Of a stretch of DNA of 55,970 nucleotides, positions 7,628 through 17,854 are shown in pieces (the stretch's first letter is position 1; every line of letters starts with the position of its first letter). The stretch is from an uncultured Rhodospirillaceae bacterium (lineage in GTDB: Bacteria; Pseudomonadota; Alphaproteobacteria; Azospirillales; Azospirillaceae), in contig CALBDS010000017.1 in assembly GCA_937927415.1 (NCBI GenBank), positions 1 through 55,970 of the forward strand, written 5' to 3'. Made by a program: the position numbers and the translations under genes. The notes under the pieces were generated by a model. That model had not been told where the DNA came from, did not search any database, and saw only the letters and a list, made by a program, of their open reading frames with translations.

Positions 7628-8080
7628 GATCCTCTCCTGCGGGGTTCGACCGCGACCACCGCGGCCTTGATGGCGATCACAAGGGCGCCGGGCGACCGGC
7701 CCGCACCCGCAAGGGCCGCAGCGCAGCGGAGGACGGCCAGGGGCCGGGCTTCTTGCCTCGCGAGGAAGCCGCGCACAGGCGCAGCCGAGCACGGCGGGGA
7801 AGAAGGCCGGCCCCCGGCCGTTGCGGGATCGAGGTCGGGCTGCTCCGCAGCCACACCCGGCGTCAGGGTCGCCAGCAGGAAAGGCCGCCGTGGTCGAGCC
7901 GCGAGCCGTTCAGCCGGAGACAACACCGCTCACGGCGCCGCAGCGCAACGCCGGATGCAACCGTGCCGGAAATAGCCGCGTTTCCCAGTCACATGGCCTC
8001 GGTCCGGGAGAAGGACCATCAACAGCTCCCACCCGCCGTGATAGCGTCGCCCGATGGAGCGGTTGGGCGGAGATGGATGC
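7628..8080. other. gene-free stretch
   Basis: Between DUF736 and the small Xre gene. Open frames here are GC-driven and lack recognisable motifs or good ribosome sites. It includes the DUF736 promoter region (GAGAGGATC just before its ATG). I see no RNA gene or strong repeat. Confidence 0.4.
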
Positions 8081-8281
8081 ATGACCCCGGAGCGGTGCCG
8101 GCTCTTCCGGCGTGAGCTGGGATGGTCGCAGGAGGCTCTCGCCGAGAAAGCGACGCTGTCGGTGTCGGCGGTGCGCGCCTTCGAACTCGGCAGGGGCTCG
8201 TCGCGGGGCTACGTGCCGGGCAGCCTCCGGCGGGCCTTCGAAGCCGCGGGCGTCCGCATGGACAGCGACGAAGCCCCATGA
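8081..8281 (+). CDS. short Xre-like helix-turn-helix protein
   Basis: 66 residues from ATG 8081, with GGAG 8 bases upstream (an in-frame ATG at 8054 lacks one). MTPERCRLFRRELGWSQEAL, then SVSAVRAFELGRGSSRGYVP and LRRAFEAAGVRM, is the single-domain Xre pattern with the phrase AFEAAGVRM that is typical of short mobile-element repressors. It resembles the protein at 10521 in design. Gaps of more than 400 bases lie on both sides. Confidence 0.8.
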   Translation: MTPERCRLFRRELGWSQEALAEKATLSVSAVRAFELGRGSSRGYVPGSLRRAFEAAGVRMDSDEAP

Positions 8282-8768
8282 ACCACTGCGGCGATCAGGA
8301 GTTGAAACTTCCTGGCACGGGAGACGGCCGGCGGCCGGTGATCGCCACGGGAAAGCGCCAAGGATTGACGGTGATGATCGTCGTCGGGGGCCCCTGACGT
8401 TCCCGCTGCGGTTGGAATCACCCTGCGTCCGGAGAACCGGTTCCTGCCGCCGCCACCCTTGCAGGAGGAAGGCACGTCGCGGGAGATGCGCCAGGGATCG
8501 AGGACCGTCAGGTTCGAGACTCCGCAGGAGGCTCGATTCACGAGAGCCCGGCGCGCGGGCTTGCTCGCGCGGGCGCCATATCGCCTCGCTCACGAAGGAC
8601 CCCGGTTACCCTTCGGTGGACAACGGGAGCGGCGGCTTTGCACCATCATATGGGAACGTCCGCAGGGCGCGCATTTGTGAAGATGCCCCTTTCCGCGGCA
8701 CTGCCTTCGGCCGACGGACGCCAGCATCCGCGGCACAGGATGGGCATGGACCGGACCCGCCGGTAGGC
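8282..8768. other. gene-free stretch
   Basis: Between the Xre gene and the flavin reductase stop. Open frames on both strands are short, overlap each other and show no recognisable motif. I see no repeat or RNA gene. Confidence 0.4.
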
Positions 8769-9404
8769 CTACACGCCGTCCGGGAGCTTGGACCGCATCG
8801 CCTCTCTCCGGTTGAAACGCCGGCCGTCCGCCACGAACGTGCCGTCGCCGACGGCATGGATCAGCCTCTTCTCCTTACGGCTGTCGTCGACATGGGCGGC
8901 CACGCCCTGGAGCACGACGATGTCGTGATGCCCGATGATGTCGACGACGCGGCATTCGATGTTGGCGAGGCACTCGGCGATGAGCGGCGCCCGGACGTGC
9001 TGCGCCTTCACACGGGTCAGCCCGAACCTCTCAAACTTGTCCGTGTCCGTCCCCGAGCAGGTTCCCACCCCGACGACGGTGTCGAGGAGATCCACCGTGG
9101 GGATCGCGATCACGCACTCCTTCGTCCTGGTGAGCGCGGCGTAGGAGTGGTTCCAGGCTCCAGTGGTGATGGCGAATTTCGCTGTGAAATCCAGCACCAT
9201 CGTCCAGGAGATGGTCATCACGTTGTCCGTGCGGCCGTCGCTCGTCGTCACCAGGACGACCGGCCCCGGCTCGATCAGCGTGAACGCCTTGCCGACCGGC
9301 AGCTCTTCCAACCCTGCCTCCCTCCCGCAAACGATGCGTTCCTGCGAAAGCCGTGAGGTGGAGAAGGCGGCAGGCCCGGTGGACATGAGAGGCCCGCTGC
9401 GCAC
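8769..9404 (-). CDS. flavin reductase-like FMN-binding split-barrel protein
   Basis: 211 residues if the GTG at 9404 is used; an ATG at 9386 gives 205 residues and neither has a clear ribosome site. The sequence LIEPGPVVLVTTSDGRTDNV, then MTISWTMVLDFTAKFAITTG and HSYAALTRTKECVIAIPT, is the flavin reductase domain (FMN-binding split barrel) that reduces flavin with NAD(P)H or handles FMN-dependent reduction. Domain covers about residues 40-170. The family is metabolic, not a mobility function; on this element it is an isolated passenger gene. Substrate cannot be told. Confidence 0.85.
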   Translation of the reverse strand: MRSGPLMSTGPAAFSTSRLSQERIVCGREAGLEELPVGKAFTLIEPGPVVLVTTSDGRTDNVMTISWTMVLDFTAKFAITTGAWNHSYAALTRTKECVIAIPTVDLLDTVVGVGTCSGTDTDKFERFGLTRVKAQHVRAPLIAECLANIECRVVDIIGHHDIVVLQGVAAHVDDSRKEKRLIHAVGDGTFVADGRRFNRREAMRSKLPDGV

Positions 9405-9656
9405 GCCCCCCTGGTTACGCCGGCGGATGCACGCCGGTCAACGCCTTGCTCAACGCCCACGGCCTTTCCGCCGCCGCGGGGGCAACCGGGTAGGGAAAGG
9501 CGCCCGCGCCTCGGCCGACGGACGCCATCATCGGTGCACAGGACCGACAGGGCGCGACCCGACAGACGCACCATCCGTCCGGAAGGAAACGGAGCGTGTG
9601 TCCAGATGGCGCCACGGGTGTTTTGCCGCAATTCAGGAAAAGGGTCGACGACCGGC

Positions 9657-10298
9657 TCAGCCGGACAGCGTCGGACGCTCCTGCTCCCCCGCCGCCAGGG
9701 TGACGAGGTCGGACAGCACGCTGCGCAGAAACGGCCAGGGAAGGTCGTCGCCCTCCGGTTCCCGCTCTCCCCATTGCTCGATGACAACGAGCTTGGCAAT
9801 CGCGCCCATCAGCGAGTGGGCCGGCGTCACGGCAGCAATGCGCAGCAGCTCATCGACGCGGCGATCAGCGGCAACCTCCGACCGGATGGCCTCCGTGAGC
9901 CCACAGGCGGCGGCTTCGGCGTTCCAACGGGCACGCGCCGCCCCCAGAGCGCGTTTCAGGCGGCGGCGTTGCGCCAATGTCGCCGGGGCCGTGCCCAGCA
10001 CCCGGTCGATCTGGCGCGGATCCGTTGCCCGGACCATCGGCCGTTCGGGATCGCTCATCGGGATCTCGACGGCCGGCAAGCCGATGCGGCCGATCAGGTG
10101 ACGTTCCAGCCGTTGCGCCTCGCGGCAGAGATGCTCCGACAGGGGAAAGGCAGCCCGCCATTCCCTCCAGAGACCGAGGAGGGGCTCCGCATCATTCCCG
10201 TCCGGGGTGGCGTTCAGCATCCGGATCGCCGCGGACAAGGCGGCGCGACGTGATGCTTTGCTGGTCCTCGCTCTTGGCGTGCGTGTCTCCCGTGGCAT
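9657..10298 (-). CDS. hypothetical helical protein
   Basis: 213 residues from ATG 10298 (a GTG at 10304 sits closer to the GGGAGGGG site and is also possible). The protein is Arg- and Ala-rich and largely helical, with a basic N-terminus (about residues 1-25), PLLGLWREWRAAFPLSEHLC around 40-60 and WNAEAAACGLTEAIRSEVAA around 125-145. I do not recognise a family with certainty; similar proteins are common as hypotheticals on alpha-proteobacterial replicons. It is divergent from the Xre gene at 10521, sharing a regulatory gap. Confidence 0.55.
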   Translation of the reverse strand: MPRETRTPRARTSKASRRAALSAAIRMLNATPDGNDAEPLLGLWREWRAAFPLSEHLCREAQRLERHLIGRIGLPAVEIPMSDPERPMVRATDPRQIDRVLGTAPATLAQRRRLKRALGAARARWNAEAAACGLTEAIRSEVAADRRVDELLRIAAVTPAHSLMGAIAKLVVIEQWGEREPEGDDLPWPFLRSVLSDLVTLAAGEQERPTLSG

Positions 10299-10432
10299 GA
10301 TCACGGTCCCCTCCCTTCCGGCTGGGTCAGTCAACGTCGCTTCAGCGACCGACTCGCATGGGGGTTTGGGCCCGTCGGCCAGGACACCAGGAGCATACCC
10401 ACGCGAAGCCGAGCTCCTGACGGTTCAGATGA

Positions 10433-10460
10433 GTGCGCATTTTTCGCACTTATGCGCATA
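10433..10460. promoter_or_regulatory. candidate operator palindromes
   Basis: Two inverted repeats lie upstream of the Xre gene: GTGCG (10433-10437) with CGCAC (10445-10449), and the perfect palindrome TATGCGCATA (10451-10460). Position and symmetry suit binding by the downstream Xre protein, with autoregulation; this is inference. Confidence 0.4.
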
Positions 10461-10485
10461 GAGCGCAAGCGCATTTTCCGTCTCC

Positions 10486-10513
10486 TTGCGCTTTCTGCGT
10501 ACCCGCCTACCAT
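10486..10513 (+). promoter_or_regulatory. possible sigma70 promoter, leaderless
   Basis: TTGCGC (10486-10491) and TACCAT (10508-10513) are separated by 16 bases. Transcription would start close to 10520, at the ATG of the Xre gene, which also has no ribosome site in front. A leaderless mRNA is therefore suggested. Confidence 0.35.
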
Positions 10514-10520
10514 CCGGGAC

Positions 10521-10790
10521 ATGAACCTGACGCCCGCCCAATGCCGCGCCGCCCGCGGTCTGGTGAACATGACCCAGCAGCAGCTCGCCGAGGCGAGCGG
10601 CGTGAGCCTGCGCACCATCACGCATTTCGAGAAAGGCGGGCGTACCCCCATACCGGCCATTCTGCGGGCGCTGAAGGACGCGCTCGAGGCGGCCGGCGTC
10701 ATCTTCATCCCCAGCAATGGCGAAGGTGTCGGCGTCCGCCTGCGCAAAGGCACCGAGCCATCGGCGGGGCTGAACCATGGGGGGAATTGA
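10521..10790 (+). CDS. Xre-family helix-turn-helix regulator
   Basis: 89 residues from ATG 10521; an in-frame ATG at 10452 would prepend 23 residues lying across the operator palindromes. MNLTPAQCRAARGLVNMTQQ, then QLAEASGVSLRTITHFEKGG and LKDALEAAGVIFIPSNGEGV, is the compact Xre pattern often seen for plasmid and phage repressors. Palindromes immediately upstream suggest that it controls itself and perhaps the divergent gene at 9657. Confidence 0.88.
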   Translation: MNLTPAQCRAARGLVNMTQQQLAEASGVSLRTITHFEKGGRTPIPAILRALKDALEAAGVIFIPSNGEGVGVRLRKGTEPSAGLNHGGN

Positions 10791-10916
10791 GGCGCGCCAA
10801 ACGCGCGCCCATTCCCGCCGTCGCCCCGTCGGACCTACCGGCCGGTCGGATCGCCCCGGTCGCCACCGGTGCCATTGCCCACACGGATCACGCCCTGAGG
10901 CACGATCCGACGGTTC

Positions 10917-10985
10917 GCTTTCGCGGGCCGCCGGTTTCCCGTAAATCCGTCATTCCGGGTATCCGGATCGCCGCCGAAAAGACAA
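10917..10985. repeat. dispersed repeat, copy B
   Basis: GGGCCGCCGGTTTCCCGTAA, then ATCCGTCATTCCGGGTATCC and GGATCGCCG (about 10926-10974) matches copy C (27200-27262, opposite orientation) at roughly three quarters of positions by eye, and shares its core with copy A. It lies just before the first cargo block. Confidence 0.55.
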
Positions 10986-11070
10986 AGCGGAAAACGTCGT
11001 TGTGGTTGTGCATCCGCACGCTGTAGAAGTTTTCGCGATGGTTGCATCGCCTTTGAAGTGAACTTCCTCC

Positions 11071-14000
11071 TTGCTGTCCCAAGCCCTCGATGCGCTCCTC
11101 AGGAAACGGCAATCCCGCGCCCCGCTGACCGACGCGAGCGCGGACACCTATCTGGCAAAGACGCTGTTCATCGACGTCGAAGCCGACCGTGGCGGGCGCC
11201 CGAATGCGGTCGGCGCGGTGCTGGACGACCGGTTCTTCCGATGGGAGAAGCGGGGTTCCAGGCCCTTCGCCTCCGCTGGACTGGACGGATTCGTCCGCGG
11301 CGCCGAGCGCATCGCCGGTCACAACATCCTGGCGCACGACCTGCCGATCTTGCGCGACGCGTTGCCGGGACTGACCGCATGGACGTTGCCGGTGGTGGAC
11401 ACGCTGGTGCTGTCGCCCCTGGCCTTCCCGGCCAACCCCTACCACCGGCTGATCAAAGGCTACAAGCTCGCGAAGGATGCGGTGAACGATCCGGTCGCCG
11501 ACGCCCGGCTGTGCCGGGCGGTGCTGCGCGACGAGATCGACGCCTTCGCCCGGCTGGCGCGGCAGACACCGGACGCTGCCGCGTTCCATCGCTTCGCGCT
11601 GTCCGGTCCGGGGCAGAGCGGCATGGCCGACCTGCTCGGCCTGTGCGGCGAGCCGTGCCGCCGACGGCGTCTGCGGCTCTCACGCTGTGGATGCGGTGCG
11701 TGGCGGGGCGCGTCTGCACGACCGCGTCCGCCCGCCTCGCTGCGGCTGGGCTGGAACCGCCCGCAGCGCGCCTCGCCTTCGCCCACGCGCTGGCGTGGCT
11801 CGGCGTGGCGGGCGGCGCCTCGGTGCTGCCGGCCTGGGTGCGTCATCAGCACCCGGCGGTCGGGCCGCTGCTGCGCGACCTGCGCGACACACCGTGCGAT
11901 GATCCCGCGTGCGCGTGGTGCCGCACCGCCTTCAGCGCGACGCATTGGCTGCGGGAAAGCTTCGGGTTCGACGCCTTCCGGCCCAGGCCGGCCGCGCCCG
12001 ACGGCGGGAGCCTGCAACAACGCATCGTCGAGGCCGGCCTCGCCGGGCGGCCGGCGCTGGCGGTGCTGCCCACCGGCGGCGGCAAGTCGCTGTGCTTCCA
12101 GGTGCCGGCCCTGGCCCGCCACCAGCGCACCGGAGCCCTGACCGTGGTGGTGTTGCCACTGCAGGCGCTGATGAAGGACCAGGTGGACAATTTCCGCAGC
12201 AAGACCGGCCGGCTGGCGGCGGCGGCCGCGCTCTACGGAGCGCTCACCCTGCCGGAGCGGGGAGCGGTGATGGACCGGGTGCGCCAGGGCGACGTCGCCC
12301 TCCTCTATGTGTCCCCCGAACAGCTGCGCAACCCGTCGGTCGTCCGCACCATCGAGCAGCGGGAGATCGGCGCCTGGGTGTTCGACGAGGCGCACTGCCT
12401 GTCCAAGTGGGGCCATGACTTCCGCCCCGATTATCTCTACACCGCGCGCTTCATCGCCGAACTGGCCGAACGCCAGTGCACGCCGCCGCCACCCGTCACC
12501 TGCCTGACCGCCACCGCCAAGCACGAGGTCGTCGAGGAGATCCGCAGCCACATCCGTGACCGGCTCGGGCAGGAACTCGACCTGTATGCCGGGGGCGCCG
12601 AGCGCTCCAACCTGACCTTCGCCGTCGAGAGCAGCATGTCCGGCAGGGCGGAGCGTCGGCCTGCGCCGTGGTCTACGCCGCCACCCGGCGCGGCACCCAG
12701 GAGTTGCGGGACGCGCTGACCGGATACGGCTGGCCGGCCGCCGCCTTCCATGCCGGCATGAAGGCCGCCGACAAGGCGGAGGTCCTGGCCGGCTTCATCG
12801 GCGGCTCCCTTCCCGTGGTGTGCGCCACCAACGCCTTCGGGATGGGCATCGACAAGGACAGCGTGCGGCTGGTGGTGCACGCCGATGTGCCCGGCTCCCT
12901 GGAAGCGTACACGCAGGAGGCCGGACGCGCGGGACGGGACGGGCTGCCGGCGACCTGCGTGCTGCTGTTCGATCCCGACGATCTGGAGGACCAGTTTCGC
13001 CTCGCCGCCCGGTCGGAGCTGCGGCGGCGCGACATCGGACAGATCCTGCGGGGCGTGCGGCGGCTGTCGCAGCGGCTGGGGAAGGACGAGGTGGTGGCCA
13101 CCGCCGGCGAACTGGTGGCCGATCCGGAACTCGACCTCGGCTTCGCGGCCGACGATTCGGACGCCGACACCAAGGTGAAGACGGCGCTGTCCTGGCTGGA
13201 GCGCGCCGGGCTGGTCATCCGGTCCGAGAACCGGACCTCCGTCATCACCGCGCGGCCCAAGCCGCTGTCGCTGGAGCAGGCGCGCACCGCCATCGGGCGT
13301 CTGGGTCTGCCCGCGGCGACGGTGGCGCAGTGGATGGCCATCTTCCGCACGCTGGTGGCGGTCGCCGCCGATCCCAGCGAAGAGCACCCGCTGACCGTCG
13401 ACACGCTGGCCGCTCTCGATCCCCTGGCGGCCGACACCGCCGGCCCGCCGCAGGAGGCGACCGCCAAGGTGCTGACGGTGCTGACCGCGATGGCCGGCCA
13501 CGGCCTGATCGAGAGCGGGACCGTGCTGACCGCACAGGTGCGGCCGTCGGGCGTCAACGCCTCGCGCCGTGTCCTGGCGCAGTTCTCCGCGGCGGCCCGC
13601 ACCCTGCTGGCGACGCTGCGGGAGGAGGCGCCGGATGGGGAGGAGCTGTGCCTGTCGCTGACGGCGGCCACCCAGCGGCTGCGTGACCGGGGCTGTGCCG
13701 AGTGCCAGCCCGAAGTGGTTCTGCGGCTGCTGAAAACCCTGTCCGACACCAACCGTGGGGGCAGCGCGCGCCTGCGTCTCGCCACGGTGGCACGCTGGCG
13801 GTACAGCCTGAAGCTGTCGGGAACGTGGCAGGGCCTGGAGGATAGCCTGCGCCGGCAGGAAGCGGTCGCCTCACTGGTGCTCGACCGTCTGCTGGCGACC
13901 GGCCGGGCCGCGGACGGCGCGGGCAAGACGGTGGTGCCCTTCGCCATCGAGGAGCTGGCCCAGGCGGTGACCGGCGACCTGACGCTGGCCGCCGCGGTGA

Positions 14001-16258
14001 CCGATCCGGTCGCCGCGGTCCAGGCGGCCCTGCTGATGCTGCACGACTGGAAGGTGATCCTGCTGCAAGGCGGCCTGTCGGTGTTCCGCCAGGGGTTGAG
14101 CCTGCGGCTGCCGGAGGCGGCGCGGGGGCGGCGCTACACCAACGACGACCATGACCCGCTGGCCCGCCATTACGCCGGCCGCACCTTCCAGATCCACGCC
14201 ATGGGCGAATACGCCCGTCTGGGGCTCACCAGCCCCGAACGGGCGGCGGCCTTCGCCGCCGATTACTTCGCCCTGCCGGAGGACCGGCTGCTCGCCCGCC
14301 ACTTTCCGGGCCGGCGCGCCGAACTGGCCCGCCCGGTGTCGGCGGACAGCTACGCCCGCATCGTCACCGACCTCGCCAATCCGGCGCAGCAGGCGATCGT
14401 GACCGCCCCGGTCGGGCGCAACCTGCTGGTCCTGGCCGGGCCGGGGTCGGGGAAGACCCGCGTCATCGTCCACCGCTGCGCCTACCTGCTGCGGGTGCTG
14501 CGGGTGCCGGCGCAGGCGATCCTGGTGCTGTGCTACAACCACGCGGCCGCCCTGTCGATCCGCCGGCGGCTGCGCGCCCTGATCGGCGACGAGGCCGGGT
14601 GGATCGACGCCTACACCTATCACGCGCTGGCCATGCGTCTGGTCGGGGCGAGCATTGCCGAGCGCCTGGAGCACCGGCCGGACAGCGCGCCCGCCGATCC
14701 CTTCTCCGGGGTGATCGGCGATGCCACGGCACTTCTGCGCGGGGAAAGCGCCTTTCCCGGCCTCGACGCCGAGGACGTGCGGGAACGGCTGCTGGCGCGC
14801 TACCGCTACATCCTGATCGACGAATACCAGGACATCGACGAGGAGCAGTACGACCTCGTCTCCGCCATCGCCGGCCGCCAGGAGAAGGACGCCGAAGCGC
14901 GGATCGCGCTGATGGCCGTCGGGGACGACGACCAGGCGGTGTACGGCTTCCGCCACGCCGACGTCGCGTTCATCCGCCGGTACCAGGCCGACTACACGGC
15001 GGAGGTCCACCATCTGGTGGAGAACTACCGCTCCACCGCCGCCGTGATCACCGCGTCGAACACCTTGATCCGGCACAACACCGACCGGATGAAGACCGAG
15101 CACCCCATCCGCATCGACCGGGCGCGGGCCAAGGACCCGGCGGGCGAACCCGTGCGGGTCCTGGCGGTGGAGACCATCGCGCATCAGATCGGTACGGCGT
15201 TGGACGTCATTGAGCAGCGGCGGGCTCGACATTCCGGCACGTCGTGGAGCGACTTCGCCGTGCTCGCGCGTCAACGCCACGTTCTGGCGCCGTTCCATGC
15301 GCTGTGCGACCACGCCGGCATTCCCTGTGATCCCGCCTACGACACGACGTCCGACCGGTTTCCCCTGCACCGGCTGCGCGAGGTGGTGGCCTTCCTCGAC
15401 CGGCTGAAGCGGACGACCGCACGGGTCGACGGGACATGGTTGGAGGCGCAGTTGGCCGCTCAGCGCCAGGAGCTGGGGGCCTCACCCTGGTGGGGACTGG
15501 TGGAGCAACTGCTCGGCGGCTGGGCGACGGCGAGCGCCGGGCGGGCGGCGGAACCGGAAACGGTGCGCGAGGCCCTGTATGAAGGGCTGTCCCAACTGCG
15601 CCGCGAGCGCTCGACCGGCGTCGGCATCCACATCGGGACGCTGCACGGCGCAAAGGGGCTGGAGTTCCGGCACGTCATCCTCCTCGACGGGGGATGGGCC
15701 GGACGGTCATCGGACAGGGCTGCCGCGGACGGCGAGGAGGAGCGGCGGCTGTTCTACGTCGGCATGACGCGGGCGCGTGAGACGTTGTGCCTGATGCGCC
15801 GTGCGGATGTGAGGAATCCGCATCTGCCGCTGCTCGATGGCGTCGACTATGTTGCCTGCGCCGACACCGGGCGCGCCGACCAGAGAGTGCTCCGCCGCCA
15901 GCACACCGTGCTCGGGCTCGGCGACCTGCACATCGACTTTGCCGGCCGCCAGCCGGCAACGGCGGCCGTTCACCGGGTGATGGCGGCCCTGCGGCCGGGC
16001 GACGCAGTGACCTTGCGGGCGGCAGGCTCAACGACGGATAGGGTGTCGGTGCTGAGCGCTGACGGCACGGTGATTGCGCGCCTTTCGGAGGCGGCCAGCC
16101 GGCATTGGTCCTATCTGATCTCCGCGGTTGAACAGGCCCGTGTGCATGCCGTGGTTCGCCGGCATCGGAAGGACTGCGCGGAGGCTTGGCATGATCAGCT
16201 CAGGACTGAAAGCTGGGAGCTTCCGGTGATTGAAGTCTGGACGCGCTCTGTTCGTTGA
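11071..16258 (+). pseudogene. exonuclease-RecQ-UvrD fusion helicase, frameshifted
   Basis: Three frames read as one protein of about 1,700 residues. Frame 1 (from TTG 11071; no good ATG) holds a DEDD-type 3'-5' exonuclease-like domain: FIDVEAD near 11167 and RIAGHNILAHDLPIL near 11308. It shifts at about 11655 into a frame with RecQ motifs: TGGGKSLCFQ near 12073, VFDEAHCLSKWGHDFR near 12380 and CLTATAK near 12500. Around 12640 it shifts again, apparently with a short deletion, into VVYAATRRG, ATNAFGMGIDKD and QEAGRAGRDG (RecQ motifs IV-VI). The rest is a UvrD-type helicase: GPGSGKTRVIV near 14437, LIDEYQDIDEEQ near 14815, GDDDQAVYGFRHAD near 14923, VENYRST near 15016 and YVGMTRARET near 15757. 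Such fused helicases act in DNA repair or defence. As written it cannot make the whole protein; the last frame alone (1,196 residues) keeps an intact UvrD part. Confidence 0.8.
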
Positions 16259-16558
16259 CATCGCTTTGCAGGAACGCCCTCATTTCTGGCATCCAGATCG
16301 ATGATCCTCCGCAATGCGCCAAAAAGCGGAAGTTCCTCTGGCCACGGAACCCGAGCTTCTATCAGTGCCAGCTTCTCCCAAGCAATCCAATCAAGGATTT
16401 AAATTGTTCCCTTTTGGCACGGTGTCATGCAGGCGTACGACCAGCGCTCGGTCGAACGTGGTGGTGGCGCCGATTTCAATGAGTCGCAGGACGTTTGCGA
16501 TGCGGGCTACAGCCATGATCCACTACATTTTTTGCCCATTACCTGCTATGGTGGCCCA
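16259..16558. other. gap before the GTPase operon
   Basis: 300 bases between the helicase stop and the phosphoesterase ATG. An open frame covers its right part but has no conserved sequence. It probably holds the operon promoter; I cannot pick one with confidence. Confidence 0.35.
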
Positions 16559-17854
16559 ATGCTGTTACTCCACATCTCGGACATCCACTTTCGCGAACCA
16601 GATTGTGTAAACCCGGATCTGGACCCGGACCGGCCTTACCGTACGCGCATGATCCAAGATGCGCGGAACCGGGCCGATAATCTCGGCCCGGTTGGGGCAA
16701 TCTTGATCGGCGGGGATATCGCATTCAAGGGGCATCCTCGGGAATACGAGGCGGCCAAGGCATGGATCGACGAACTGGCGCGGGCGTGCGGGTGCCCGCT
16801 CGAGCGGGTGTTCGTCATTCCTGGCAATCACGACGTCGACCGTGGCGTGATTATCCGGTCTCCGGCGGTTCGGAACGCTCAATCGGCGATCATGGCGGTG
16901 GAGCCCCACCGCCGCGAGCGTGAGTTCCGCGCTCAGTTCATGGATACGGAAACGGGCCGGGCGCTGCTGAAGCCGCTTGAGGCATACAACGACTTCGCTA
17001 AGCTCTTCAGCTGCCAGGTTTATGCACCGGATCACCTCTATTGGAAGCAGGACCTGCCGCTCGAAGGTGGCACGCACCTACGCATCTACGGGCTTACCTC
17101 CGTGCTCCTCTCCGGTGCCGGTGGTGGCAATGACACGCGCGAAAGTCTCTATCTTAGCCCGCTCCAGACCGGACTCGACCCGGTCGACGATGTCGTCAAC
17201 CTCGTTATGAGCCACCATCCGCCCGACTGGTTCTCCGACCAAGATGAGGTGGAAGAGAAAATCTGCAACAGATCCGCCATCCACCTGTTCGGGCACAAGC
17301 ATCGTCAGCGGGTCTCCAAGGACGACGGATACATTCGCTTCAGCGCCGGGGCGGTGAATCCAGACCGTAATGAGGTCGGCTGGCAGCCCGCCTACAATCT
17401 CATCAAGGTCGATGTCGTGGGCGAGGGGCCAGCCCGCGCCCTGGAGATCGAAGCGCACCTTCTGCAGTGGCAAGCGAACCCTGAGCAGTACCGCCCTATG
17501 CAAACATCCCAACGCGACGAGGTGTTTCGTCATCGTATCCCGATCCCCGGCCGGACCCGCGCACCCGTTACTGTGGCTGCTGCGCCGACGACGGCCCCGC
17601 CTGATCCGATGGCGGAAGCTGACGCGGATGTGGAGGCTGCGATGAGCGACGAGAGCACGCGCAACCTAGTGTTCCGCTTCTGGAAGCTGACGGTCAGCCA
17701 GCGCCGCGACATCGCGCTTGGCCTGGGGCTGATTGATCGTGCAGAAATGAGTTTGCCGGAACCCGAGCGGTACGGCCGAGCGCTGCTTCGGGCGGGGGAG
17801 CGGGGGCTGCTCGAACAGGTGGCGCGTGAGGTCGCGAAACGGGAGAGGCCGTGA
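16559..17854 (+). CDS. calcineurin-like phosphoesterase of the GTPase system
   Basis: 431 residues from ATG 16559, which puts MLLLHISDIHF at the very N-terminus, as usual for metallophosphatases. Metal-binding motifs in order: DIHF (about 7-10), GGDIAFKG (about 60-67, GD motif), IPGNHDVDRG (about 96-105, GNHD), MSHHPPDW (about 219-226) and LFGHKHRQR (about 244-252, GHxH). This predicts a two-metal phosphodiesterase or phosphatase. The last 70 residues (RNLVFRFWKLTVSQRRDIAL and onward, after a proline-rich linker) form a small helical domain, like the adaptor domains that tie effectors to GTPase-centred conflict systems. It is the first gene of a five-gene operon, overlapping the next by TGATG, so it is the likely effector. 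Substrate unknown. Confidence 0.85.
   Translation: MLLLHISDIHFREPDCVNPDLDPDRPYRTRMIQDARNRADNLGPVGAILIGGDIAFKGHPREYEAAKAWIDELARACGCPLERVFVIPGNHDVDRGVIIRSPAVRNAQSAIMAVEPHRREREFRAQFMDTETGRALLKPLEAYNDFAKLFSCQVYAPDHLYWKQDLPLEGGTHLRIYGLTSVLLSGAGGGNDTRESLYLSPLQTGLDPVDDVVNLVMSHHPPDWFSDQDEVEEKICNRSAIHLFGHKHRQRVSKDDGYIRFSAGAVNPDRNEVGWQPAYNLIKVDVVGEGPARALEIEAHLLQWQANPEQYRPMQTSQRDEVFRHRIPIPGRTRAPVTVAAAPTTAPPDPMAEADADVEAAMSDESTRNLVFRFWKLTVSQRRDIALGLGLIDRAEMSLPEPERYGRALLRAGERGLLEQVAREVAKRERP

Noticed and set aside
8112..9356. 414-residue plus-strand open frame
   Set aside because: It overlaps the Xre gene in another frame and the flavin reductase antisense; no recognisable motif.
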